Below are positions 11,601 through 20,509 of a DNA stretch of 64,000 nt, one piece after another. The DNA is from Lasioglossum baleicum. Taxonomy: Eukaryota > Arthropoda > Insecta > Hymenoptera > Halictidae. Position 1 is the first letter of the stretch, and each line of letters opens with the position of its first letter. The stretch is from positions 13,344,001 through 13,408,000 of the forward strand of contig NC_134934.1 in assembly GCF_051020765.1 (NCBI RefSeq). The letters run 5' to 3'. The translations under genes and the position numbers were made by a program. A model generated the notes under the pieces. That model was not told the origin of the DNA and did not search any database. It saw nothing but the letters and a program-made list of their open reading frames with translations.

Positions 11601-12140
11601 ATTTGCCCAAGTTGCCCATAGGGTAACGTGCCACTGGATTTTTCCCTTCCACTAAAAAGACAAGGACAGAGACACATAGAATATGAAAATATAACCCCCC
11701 CCCCAATCACAAGTCTATAAGTTTTTGAAAGTTTCCCCTATTAAACACTGATGCTCATTACGTAAGAAATAGTTTTTGCGTCACAATAACCTAATAGAAA
11801 TACATAAAATTTGCCAAATTGTTGAGAATTATATAATATTTTCTGAAAAATGATTTAATTATAAATTACCTGGTCATCGTTAACGGGAGTCGCAGGTGTT
11901 GTTGGAACTTTTCTGGCGCTCCTAATGGCGTCGGTCTTGGAACCGGAAGTTTTCGATGTAATAAGTTTAACACGACTCCTGTCGGATTGAGCCTCATTTT
12001 TCCGAGGCTGCGTCGGTTCACGAGTTTTGCAATAACAATCGCATGACGACTGAGAATGCATTTTCGATTGACAAGGGATTGATGAAGGAATCACGGGTTC
12101 GTTTCGTAAGTCCAAGTACTCTAAAGCGTCGTGGTTATTT
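5664..12140 (-). CDS. Large uncharacterised, mostly disordered protein with internal tandem repeats (5' end not found)
   Basis: I do not recognise this gene. Exons (minus): 12140-11870, 10839-10673, 10599-6754, 5977-5941 and 5864-5664. Every junction is GT-AG and keeps phase, giving about 1506 residues. The first visible exon begins mid-codon, so upstream exons are missing. Features in order: a Ser/Thr/Pro-rich N-part with a Cys cluster (SSCDCYCKTRE); a predicted helix ALEDLERLVKDAQIQIKAI; a conserved-looking block RIVDFSAPKFKRFEERYKEF; then a 3.8 kb exon of Ser/Asn/Glu/Lys-rich sequence with the 4.5-copy repeat; an acidic DDDDELYYPSIDELDDVL; and near the end DTSRSEGELFVPSSGSCSLGE, which resembles Ser-Glu motifs of some centrosome/cilium scaffolds (a weak hint only). 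No transmembrane segment or enzyme motif is seen. The TGA used at 5664-5666 may be bypassed, since a GTAAGT donor sits at 5693-5688. Confidence 0.75.
6249..6695. mobile_element. TA-flanked element with GGTTTTGCACTC ends
   Basis: An inverted-repeat element in the intron between the 3.8 kb exon and the 37 bp exon. The ends are CAGGTTTTGCACTC and GAGTGCAAAACCTA, flanked by TA, and AATTCACCCTTTTGCAAC follows inside the left end. It is related at its termini to the larger 50242-51362 element. Its interior resembles the long palindromic MITEs at 31389 and 59931. Confidence 0.7.
8567..9830 (-). repeat. Coding tandem repeat, about 4.5 units of 252-267 bp
   Basis: Within the 3.8 kb exon the same protein module recurs. 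It contains NEVVEENIEKG, then VESDDESILKREIEIRQVLLSPR, then EENREYKHGK, then VDQRFASLHRKYCNQSE. Repeat starts, marked by the AATATTTGCGATGAAGACTT-like segment on the plus strand, lie near 8567, 8827, 9092, 9351 and 9603. Units vary by small in-frame losses: the copy near 9660 lacks the SPREKRKKEV block. Reading frame is kept throughout, consistent with selection on a protein rather than decay. Confidence 0.9.
10840..11869. other. Intron of the uncharacterised gene
   Basis: A 1.03 kb intron. It holds a hAT MITE (11457-11636) and, just left of it at about 11170-11450, a GC-richer unique-looking stretch with no supported open frame that may be an old TE piece. Confidence 0.6.
11457..11636 (-). 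mobile_element. hAT MITE, family H1, copy 1
   Basis: A 180 bp element with CAGTAGCGCG and CGTGCCACTG ends and a perfect 8-bp target-site duplication GATTTTTC (11449-11456 and 11637-11644). The interior carries GGGGCC-rich inverted segments. A second copy lies in inverse orientation at 49831-50022. Confidence 0.9.
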
Positions 12141-12264
12141 CTGAAACATAAATTACAATTCTTTATTAGCAGATTTAATGTTTTATTTCAATCATATACA
12201 TATTTTAATCAATTACTTCAATTGTGTAATAAAACGGATTTTTCGGTTGTCGTTTTTTCTAAGG

Positions 12265-12467
12265 CAGTGCTTCCCAACCTTTTTATCGCCGCGGACCGGT
12301 CAACGTTTGATAATTTTACCGCGGCCTGCTGACGGGGGGGGGGGGGGGGACGTTGATTGTTTATATTTTAAATTATTTTGATTTAATAATTTTAATTTAA
12401 TTGTATTTAATTTTCCTTGGGCGGCCCAGTACCATTGGATCCACGGACCGGGGGTTGGGGACCACTG
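12265..12467. mobile_element. hAT MITE, CAGTGCTTCCC type
   Basis: A 203 bp element with CAGTGCTTCCCAACC and GGTTGGGGACCACTG ends and a perfect 8-bp duplication TTCTAAGG at 12257-12264 and 12468-12475. It contains a run of 16 G (12334-12349). Confidence 0.92.
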
Positions 12468-12661
12468 TTCTAAGGGATGAAATTCATGCAAGACTTCGTT
12501 GTCTAATTATATTATATACATACACGTGGTGATAAAATGAAAAAGGAGAATTGAAAACGAAAAAGGGGAGACACACGCGTACTTTCTTATTTTAATAATA
12601 TATTTTAACAATTACTTTAATCATGTAATAAAACGGATTTTTCGGTTGTCGTTCTTTGTAA

Positions 12662-12924
12662 CAAGGGAAGGACCCCAAGTGTCCGACTTCGATTTTGATA
12701 ATGTTTTGTGAGACGATGGTATATGGATGCCTAATGATGTCTGCAAGATATTAGGTGTAGTTACGCAATAGTTTTAAAGATATAAACAATTAAACTTTCA
12801 TACCTTGTTGATATACTATGAGTAACTACACCTAATATTTTGCAGACGTCATTAGGGATCCATATACCATCGTCTCACAAAAGATTATCAAAATCGAAGT
12901 CGGACACTTGGGGTCCTTCCCTTG
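12662..12924. mobile_element. Palindromic PIF/Harbinger-like MITE
   Basis: A 263 bp near-perfect palindrome (arms about 125 bp) with ends CAAGGGAAGGACC and GGTCCTTCCCTTG, flanked by TAA on both sides. The 3-bp TAA duplication is what suggests PIF/Harbinger; no transposase is present. Confidence 0.75.
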
Positions 12925-13035
12925 TAAGGGATGAAAAATAATGCGAGCATTCGTTGTATGTAGAACTATTATAGACAAACGTGGCGATAAAATGAAAAAG
13001 GAAAATTGAAAGCGAAAGGGGAGACGCGCGTACCA

Positions 13036-13735
13036 GGGAAGACAAGTTCACGAACCAATGACAATAGAGTTACGAGTTTCTTTCGAGACGGGGTGGTTGC
13101 CCTCGGGCTTCCACCACCTCTTTCACGAGTGGAAAATCAACCCATCCCGTGCATTACGTTGTCAGCCATTCCACGGTCTATCATGGATACACCGAGAAAT
13201 ATCTTTACTATACATGTATAGTAAATATCGATCCTTAAAGGGAGCTGCTGTTTTCTTCCTGTTCGTATATCACATTCAAAAAATTACATAATCTTTATCC
13301 CACGTACCACCCACCACTTTCTGCTAAATGAAAAGGCAACAGAACATTACCATCGACTAATAAACCAATAATAACAGTATACGTAGGTAGAAGGATTCGT
13401 TTCGTTCAATAATAATTATTTGGATAAGTATTTCCTCCATTTTACAACGTACCATTCGTCCAAAGTATCAAAACGAAGAACAAAGAAAATTTTTATCGAA
13501 GAAGAACTGGGCAGAGGTCTAACAGGAGGTGTCATTTCACCTTTATTTAAAATGTACATTAGTCAGTTCGATATTTCATACATCTCTTTATGAAATTCTT
13601 GTATGGAATGTCTTAAAGACGTCCACTTTACATCTATTTTAGGTCCGAAAGTCTTGCATCCCAACAGTGTGGTTTTTACATCCCTTAATCTAGCAGTATT
13701 ATCATTGGTATTATTTGTTCGAGTTACTGTTTTTG
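13036..13735. other. No gene seen
   Basis: AT-rich DNA upstream of the visible exons of the uncharacterised gene. It may hide its 5' intron or exons, but no exon with matching phase could be supported. Confidence 0.4.
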
Positions 13736-13950
13736 CTTCAATTTCAATTTCAATTCCAATTTGAATTCCAATTTTACTTCCCCCAATTTCAATTCCAAGT
13801 TCAATTCCAATTTCTATTTCAATTCCCATTTCAATTTTAATTCCAATTCGAATTTGAATTTGAATTTTTATTGTGATTTTAATTGTAATTGTAATTTTAA
13901 ATTTTATAATTTTTATTGTGATTTTAATTGCAATTGTTACTTTTATTACA
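13736..13950. repeat. Imperfect ATTTCA/ATTCCA hexamer array
   Basis: A simple-sequence tract of ATTTCA, ATTCCA, ATTTGA and ATTGTA units. It gives artefactual Ile-Glu-Ile or Asn-Phe-Asn open frames on the two strands. Confidence 0.85.
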
Positions 13951-14403
13951 CTTTTTATGTCAATTCCACATGCATTCTTCTGATAAAGCTAGGTTTAACT
14001 TTAAACTCGTTTTTGTCAAAATCTATTTTTACTCTTCCCTTCTTTTAACCTAATTAACATTTATGGACCTTTAAGACTTCTTAGGGACGTCTTACAGACT
14101 GTATAAGTTTATTAAAGATCAGTCTCTATCAGAGATCGTGGTATTGAATGTGTATTATTAACACACGTGTACAAAATGTATCGCATATATATTGTTTTAT
14201 AAAAATTATAAAACTGAATTGATCTAGATTTTACACAATTTTTATAATAATACGTGCTCGAATAAAGAAATTTATCGAATGATTTCTAACGGAAGCATCT
14301 TTGTAATTTCAATAATTAAAAAATAAACAATGTGAAAGCGGTCATTTACATAGGTATATACACGTGAAATAGGGATCTCTACTTTCTATGTAGAATTAAC
14401 GTA

Positions 14404-14646
14404 CACTGCTGTGCAAAAGAAAGAAGCACCTGGCCATATTTAATAAGAAAGCGTAACAAATCAAATAAGAACACAGTAAGTTTTGAAAAAGGATTCCGCT
14501 GTTCAATTGCATAGTGTTATTACGGATTATCTAATACTTTAAATGCAATAAATCAATCATTGTACAATACAATTTCTACATAAAGATATTGTTTGTCATT
14601 ATATCTTATAATTATACCGGGTCCTTCTTTCTTTTGCACCGCAGTG
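14404..14646. mobile_element. Tc1/mariner-like MITE, family A, copy 2
   Basis: A 243 bp element with ends CACTGCTGTGCAAAAGAAAG and CTTTCTTTTGCACCGCAGTG, flanked by TA. The inverted ends are about 25 bp with one mismatch. Same family as 3853-4089. Confidence 0.9.
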
Positions 14647-14739
14647 TATGTACTTGTTGATTGAATTCTACACTGAGCGAATAGCATTTCGCACGTAAAG
14701 TGTCGCTTTTTCTTCTGATAGAGAGTTCACAGAGTTCAA

Positions 14740-14965
14740 GTTACTATGTACTACAGTACAAGATGGCGGAAGGGACTTCCACTGGGTAAATTGTAGCGCG
14801 AAAATCGTGCACGATGACGTCGACATGTCTTGAACGGGCTTCCTGCTTTAATGTCCCCGCGAGCTCCGTGATCAATAATAATACGTCAAAGGTACGTAAT
14901 CCGTGGCGTCTTTTAAAGAGGATGGATCGGTGTACGATCCATCGGCGTACCCATATATCACACAT
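14740..14965. promoter_or_regulatory. Possible promoter or 5' exon
   Basis: A GC-richer patch with AAGATGGCGG at about 14760, the kind of motif bound by YY1/Pho-type factors near many transcription starts. A CGTCAAAG|GTACGT donor-like site lies at about 14890 on the plus strand, and a perfect 9-bp stem hairpin (GATGGATCG, loop GTGTA) at 14921-14943. It could be the 5' end of an unseen gene on either strand; nothing coding is supported. Confidence 0.3.
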
Positions 14966-15169
14966 GGTGAGTCATCATATGAACACTTCGATCGGAACGC
15001 GTTATGAATAAAATTTTACCAAACCTTCTCCGAGTTCGCCAGATTTTTCAAGAATTCGTTAAAACTCATTTTCAGATTTCTTTTTTTACTTTAAGTTGAA
15101 TTGATAATATTGAAGAATGTTTACTTCGGAAGTAAGAGTATCAGTGGCTTCTTCTTGGAAGCACATAAT

Positions 15170-15372
15170 TAGACAGCTGATTTTATGCGTTTTATAACAA
15201 AAATGAGTAGATGTAATTTAAAACAGTAAAAACATTAGAAGAATTTCAAAATACTGTTATACATTTTCAACCTATATTAACCATACTATATGTATAAGAG
15301 AGAAAATAAATTTCTATTTCACTCGAGTTTGTTGCAATTCAGGTAGAAAGTTTTTATTTTGCATAAATACTC
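15170..15372. repeat. MITE, family B (GACAGCGGATTTTATGC ends)
   Basis: A degenerate copy. The left end is GACAGCTGATTTTATGCG and the right end TTTTTATTTTGCATAAATAC, with the internal TTTCTATTTCACTC and TTGCAATTCAGGTAGAAA segments seen in other family B copies (19149, 29087, 39684). Confidence 0.65.
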
Positions 15373-15690
15373 TTCCCCAAAACGTGGAAATGTTAAATTA
15401 CATAGAAAAAAACAGTTGTGGGTTTAGCAGGTCGTTAGAGTAATTAATCTAATGATTATTGCGATGGATCTTGACTTATAAGTTCCACAGTGCCACAAAT
15501 TGTTGAGGCGATATGCTCTTTAAGAGCTCTTAATGATCCTTTAACATTCTCTCCTATCTTAATTTACTCGCTCTTCATGATACGCTAATGATAACAACAA
15601 CAACCACCCCTTTATTGCAACAAATTCCCTCTTACAAATAACGTAATACATAGTAGCGGTGCTATGGAACGTACACCGAAATCATAAGTA

Positions 15691-15797
15691 CAGTGGGGTG
15701 TACAAAGTATATTCGTACATTTGTTAGAAACGAATAACTTTTTCAAAATTCGAGTCAACAGCTTGAGTTTTTTCAGACGTTAGAAGGATTAGTACAA
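15691..15797. repeat. Truncated end of a GTGGGTGTACAAAGT MITE
   Basis: CAGTGGGGTGTACAAAGTAT after TA, followed by ACGAATAACTTTTTC. It matches the left arm of the full palindromic elements at 26748 and 62327; the right arm is missing. Confidence 0.75.
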
Positions 15798-15851
15798 TGT
15801 AATTCATGAGGCTCTACCGAGGTGCGATTATTGCTAGTTGTAAACTTTTAA

Positions 15852-15985
15852 TACTGTGTATATAAAGTACAATGTAATTTAAATACTGTGTATATAAAAA
15901 ATACAATGTAATTCAAATACTGTATATATGTATACATAAAGTACGATGTAATTCAAATACTGTCTCTATAAAGTACAATGTATTT
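15852..15985. repeat. Short tandem repeat, about 35-45 bp unit, 4 copies
   Basis: Units of the form ATACTGTGTATATAAA followed by AGTACAATGTAATTCA, with length differences between copies. Confidence 0.8.
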
Positions 15986-16019
15986 AAATTAGCAGAACTG
16001 TGGCGAATGGTCGCGTAGA

Positions 16020-16510
16020 ATATTTCCGCGTGATGATTTCTTGCGAAATGACCCCCGCGAATGGCAGAATATGGCGATATCGGGCAGCAAGCGTGCACAC
16101 ACGTGCCATCGGAATCCTCGTCTCCTCGGATTAAGCACGTTTTCCCTGTATACGGTGTCCATCCTCTTTAACGCACGGACCCGTTGCGCAGACAGCGGAG
16201 CGTGGTTGGCATTCGAGCCGTCTGGGAGAGACAGATCAATATGCCGGTTTTCCCGTTTTCCTCGTCCTCGCCCCTTTCGGTTCCCTTTCAGCCCCCCTCA
16301 CCGACACCCCCGCCCGGACCACCGAGCCGAACCTCGTTCTCTCTCTTTGGCCCACCTATCACACAACAGCTGAACATTGGCATTGATTTTCAAAGTTCAG
16401 GAAGTCTTCTGGAGCCGGGTGTTGTGACCAGACTACGTGTCGCGTGCACTCGCACACACCCCGGGCAGCAGGCACGCACCGATTGCAACGCGATGGATGA
16501 AAATGTATAA
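16020..16510. other. CpG-rich segment, possible promoter or UTR
   Basis: Sharply more GC- and CpG-rich than its surroundings, with pyrimidine-rich runs. Overlapping open frames in several phases (one Pro/Ser-rich from about 16243) look compositional. It could be a promoter or first exon; no splice-consistent gene was found. Confidence 0.3.
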
Positions 16511-16647
16511 TGCTCCAGATGAACTCGCCGCAAAAACTTAACCGTTCGCACTTGGACATTTTTCCCGACCTTGCATTATTCCATTTTACATGATTTTTTA
16601 TTCCTTCATGGATACGAAATTGATATATGTAATACCTCGTACAATAC

Positions 16648-17110
16648 TTAACCCTCAGCACTCGAGTGGCGACTCTTATATAAGTATACGTTTTTTCTGT
16701 CCGTAACCTTAAATGACCTTGAGTAATTATAGTCACTGAATTCGTAATGAAAGGAACTACCATCGTAGATGTTTAAGAAAGGGTGGTTCCATTTAAACAA
16801 ATGAAAATGAGATTTCTAAAAGAAATGTAAAACAAACAAAAATCTTTTTGGAGTCGTACGAGCCTCATTTTACCATTCAACTTTGTCCTCAAGACATTTG
16901 ATGTATCTTTGAAAACAAGAAAGATATTTGAGGTGATAACGTTAGGTGACTCACCCTGTATATAAAGGCACCACTAAAAATTGATATACCATTATTCGAA
17001 ATATTCTTTACTAGATATGTCGATATCTAACTAATTATTAAACATTTAAGTATTGTCTAGGTCGGAAGAGATTTTCGAGTTATAAATTAGCTCCGACTGC
17101 AAAGGGTTAA
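16648..17110. mobile_element. piggyBac-like MITE with an internal insertion
   Basis: It starts TTAACCCTCAGCACTCG and ends CGACTGCAAAGGGTTAA, with TTAA on both outer edges, as expected for piggyBac insertion. The stretch about 16760-16975 is unrelated to the other copies and looks like a later insertion (right edge ...ACTCACCCTGTATATA). Confidence 0.8.
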
Positions 17111-17906
17111 ACGTGTAGTAATTGATCAGATGCCAACATATTTAATAATGTGTGAACAATATTTTGAATAATGATCACAGCAATATTTAGTGATGACAAA
17201 GTAACTTTCTATTCAAGAAATGCAAGTATGCTTTTCTCGTTAAAAGTCATATTTGTTAAAGATTGTAATTTACATATTTAGAGTTAACGGACATTCGCTT
17301 GTATTTATTATTGGATTATTGCATTCGCTTGTATTATTGTTGTATTATTACTGTATTTTATATTATTGCACTGACTTATATTTTTCCTGTAAAGCGAAAT
17401 AAACCCGGGAGGGTTTAAAATGCTTCCAAAAAGAAATTTAAAAAAGTCATATTTGTTACGTGTATGTATCAATACGAGCAACGAGCCCTGTTACAACAGG
17501 CTTTACATTAATGATCTTTACATTAATGTTACAACATTACGAACTGCTATGGATTTGCCATGTGCAATAGGTTTGCTAGAAGGTTCATCGGTTTCAGGGA
17601 AGCAAGAACGCCGGAAGTTCTCTCGGTGTCATTGACATTGTCCTTCAGGTCTGGTATTGATCGGCGAATTTAGCGGGAAGTTGAAAATTTGGGACAGACG
17701 GCGGTGACGTAGTATAAACACCCCTGAGCATCGTATCTGTGGCTATTTGGTAACCTAATTGAATAAACGATGTAAAATAATTGTTACTTTTTACGAAACA
17801 AACTTTTATCTTTAAGTACAGTTGTTTATTTGTTTGTTTAGCAGTGGAAATTTCATTTTCTCCTTATTCAATGACAAATTCATAGATTACCGAGAATACT
17901 AATGAC
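17111..17906. other. No gene seen
   Basis: AT-rich DNA with a repeated TGTATTATTGTTGTATTATT stretch at about 17300-17380. Nothing else is supported. Confidence 0.4.
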
Positions 17907-18254
17907 TAGACCGCGGATCTTTATGCAAAATAAAAATTTTCTTCGTCGCTTACAAGATGCAGGAACCATATAAAAATTTCTTCCTATCTTTAACAATTGT
18001 GATAAATTGAAAATAACATGAATGTCCCTAAATCGTTTGAATGTTTTCACCGTTTTAAATTTCATCCACCCAGTTTTGTCATAAATAGCGGAGATCTTTA
18101 GCAAAATAAAAATTGTCTGCATCGATTACAAGCCACAGAAACCAAACAACAAATTCTTTCTAATACACCGAAGTCCTCAAATCTTTTTAATATGTCCACT
18201 GAATTCAATTGTACATGCTCATTTTTATCATAAATGCATAAAATCCACAGTCTA
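17907..18254. repeat. MITE, family B, double copy
   Basis: TAGACCGCGGATCTTTATGC at the left and GCATAAAATCCACAGTCTA at the right. A second internal GCGGAGATCTTTAGCAAAAT start at about 18067 indicates one copy inserted in, or joined to, another. Confidence 0.7.
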
Positions 18255-18599
18255 CTAATGACTCACGCAGGATGCATCCTCTGTATCCACTATGCACAGG
18301 CAGCGATAGTTCTCGTGCCAGCACGATCAAAGTGATGCACGTAAAAATGATAAAGCACAAACCACATTCAATTCCTCGTAGTATAAAATAAATAACAAAC
18401 GAACCGGCGGCTTACAAAAGTTCCAGGAAGTAAATGTGAAACTTTTAATATAGTCCACACACACAACCAAATTTGATCTACTTTCCGTTATTCGTTTTTC
18501 GAAAGTGTACGAATATTTTATACACCCACTGTAAACCCAGAGCAAAAGAGATCTGACTGATTTCTTCGTTGTGAAGATCAAATTAAAAAGTGTAACATA

Positions 18600-19051
18600 C
18601 AGTGGCCATAAAAATGTTCGTACTCCCTTTAAAACAGAATAACCTTTTTATAATTCTACCAAACGACCTGATGTTTTGTAAGCAATTAGAAACATTTGTT
18701 TACTGAATGATGTGCAAAAAACAATTCGACAAAAATTATAATTTACAAGATAACATGCAGAAATAAAAAAAGCATTTTTTAAAACTTTTTTATTTGGGCC
18801 CTTAATGAAAATTTAAAATATATGTTTTGTAGATCTATGTTAGTTAGACATACATATACTGAAAATTTCATGGAAATCGGTTGACGCAGGAAAAAACGAA
18901 TTGTAAATTATAATTTTTGGAAAATCATTTTTGCATATCATTTCGTAAACCAATGCTTCTAATTGATTATAAAAAATCAGGTCGTTTGGTACAATTATAA
19001 AAAAAAGTTATTCTGTTTTAAAGGGCGCACGAACACTTTTGTGTGCCACTG
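18600..19051. mobile_element. Long palindromic MITE, CAGTGGCCATAAAA type
   Basis: A 452 bp element flanked by TA. The left arm CAGTGGCCATAAAAATGTTC and the right arm GAACACTTTTGTGTGCCACTG pair, and pairing continues inward through CCAAACGACCTGATGTTTTG-like sequence. No coding capacity. A partial copy lies inside the composite at 26748-27462, and a shorter relic at about 63270-63375. Confidence 0.85.
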
Positions 19052-19148
19052 TATATTCGTGGCTGCACTGGAAACCTGTGAAACCGGGGCCATTTGCGAC
19101 ATTTCAAACGATGCGTACCTGGAAACATGGAAGAATGTACATCGGAAC

Positions 19149-19336
19149 TAGACAGCGAATTTTTATGCAAAATAAAAATTGTCTACCTAAATAGCAACAA
19201 ACTTTAGCGGAATAGAAATGTATTTTCTTTCGTAATATGTTAAATAGGTTGAGAATAATATAGCAGAATTTTCAAATTCTTCTAATGTTACTGGTGCTAT
19301 TTATTTTTGTCATGAACGCATAAAATCCGCCGTCCA
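19149..19336. repeat. MITE, family B
   Basis: TAGACAGCGAATTTTTATGC at the left and GCATAAAATCCGCCGTCCA at the right, with the same internal ATAGAAATG segment as the other family members. Confidence 0.8.
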
Positions 19337-19339
19337 ATC

Positions 19340-20065
19340 GGACCGTAGGAAGAAAAACGCACAATTGTTACACATCAACACATATATTTTTGCTTTTGCA
19401 TGTTGCATACATACGATAAACAGTACAGTGTTACGCGTTCCTCGAGGTATGGTATACTAGAAAATTTCATTATCCACTACTACAATTGCTATTCGACGTT
19501 ATTTTGTCTCGTACTTCCGCTTTCCTTTCGTGTGTAGTCTGCGTGGCTATATGAGAGTCTATACAAAAAAAAAAAGGAAAGAAAGACAGAAAGAAGGAAA
19601 CAACAAACAAACGGAACGAACGACACGAGTAATGCGTGTTTGTAAAACGACTGGCATCGCAAACAGATCCTGTCTCGTTCGGTACAATGTTTATTGTGCG
19701 CTCCAAGCGCTTCATCCAAAAGAACGTGTGTGTCGTATTGATAGTTCATCGAAAATGGCTTGGTCGTCGACAATGAAATCGAATGCAAGCTACAGAATGC
19801 AACGGGGGTCGAGGGAGCGACGGCTGCCAGAGGGCCCGGGGGATCTTTCTCGAACCGGATGTCGTGACTCTTTCCTCCCGTGGCATTCCCCCCGATTTCG
19901 CTCATCTGGCCGACCGACACGACGCGACGCACAGTGTTCGGTCGCTTATGGGAGGCGGCAGAAAATTTCTAAACTAAGCCCTTTTCGACCTAAAACCCTG
20001 CATGCTTTTTCTAAAGAGGACGCGAAAGTACATCGATCAGTGAAAATCAAAGTTTGGAGAAACTG
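19340..20065. other. No supported gene; moderately GC-rich at about 19700-19950
   Basis: Unique-looking sequence with overlapping open frames on both strands. It lies about 4 kb past the IRF2BP-family stop and could belong to a distal 3' UTR or be intergenic. Confidence 0.35.
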
Positions 20066-20265
20066 TTAACCCTTAGCACTCGAATGGTGACTAAGACGCC
20101 ACTAAAATGTTGTATCTAATCAATTACCAAACATTTATGTATTGGAGGAGGTGTTACATCAAATTAATATCCATAAAATGAAAAAATGATGTAGAATAGA
20201 ATTATTCTAGATACGAAGAACTGTTTAATTTTCGAGTTGAAATAACTCCGACTGCAAAGGGTCAA
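20066..20265. mobile_element. piggyBac-like MITE
   Basis: TTAACCCTTAGCACTCGAAT at the left and CTCCGACTGCAAAGGGTCAA at the right (last TTAA mutated to TCAA). 200 bp, non-coding. Confidence 0.75.
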
Positions 20266-20287
20266 CATAACAATTTTATATAAAGGG

Positions 20288-20506
20288 TTAACACAACAAT
20301 AGTTTTAATATTATCGATGTCGCGTGTTGTCATTATTATTAAATGCGTTGGTAATCTAATCAATTACTAAACATTTAAGTATTGTACGAGTTATTATATC
20401 GATTTCATACCCGTGAAATTTCAAATAATCATTGAGAATGGAAATATTGTAGGTCGAACGAATGTTTCATTTTCAGGTTGAGATAGCTCCGAGTACAAAG
20501 GGTTAA
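20288..20506. mobile_element. piggyBac-like MITE
   Basis: TTAA on both edges. The right end GAGTACAAAGGGTTAA and the internal CTAATCAATTACTAAACATT match the copy just to its left at 20066; the left end is diverged. Confidence 0.7.
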
Positions 20507-20509
20507 CCC

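Larger units (their letters stand above)
12195..13035. repeat. Tandem duplication interrupted by two different transposons
   Basis: Copy A (about 12200-12590) and copy B (about 12598-13033) share the left part AATAAAACGGATTTTTCGGT... and the right part GATAAAATGAAAAAGG...GGGGAGACACACGCGTAC. Copy A is split by a hAT MITE at 12265-12467 and copy B by a Harbinger-like MITE at 12662-12924, at the equivalent position. No open frame is supported. Confidence 0.85.

Noticed and set aside
13563..14048. Ile-Glu-Ile and Asn-Phe-Asn rich open frames
   Set aside because: Pure artefacts of the ATTTCA/ATTCCA simple repeat.
16041..16510. Pro/Ser-rich 108-110 codon frames
   Set aside because: Two overlapping frames are equally open on a pyrimidine-rich CpG patch; no family match or splice partner.
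19489..20069. Overlapping 147- and 179-codon frames on opposite strands
   Set aside because: No domain, no splice context, and biased composition of a GC-rich patch; more likely non-coding.
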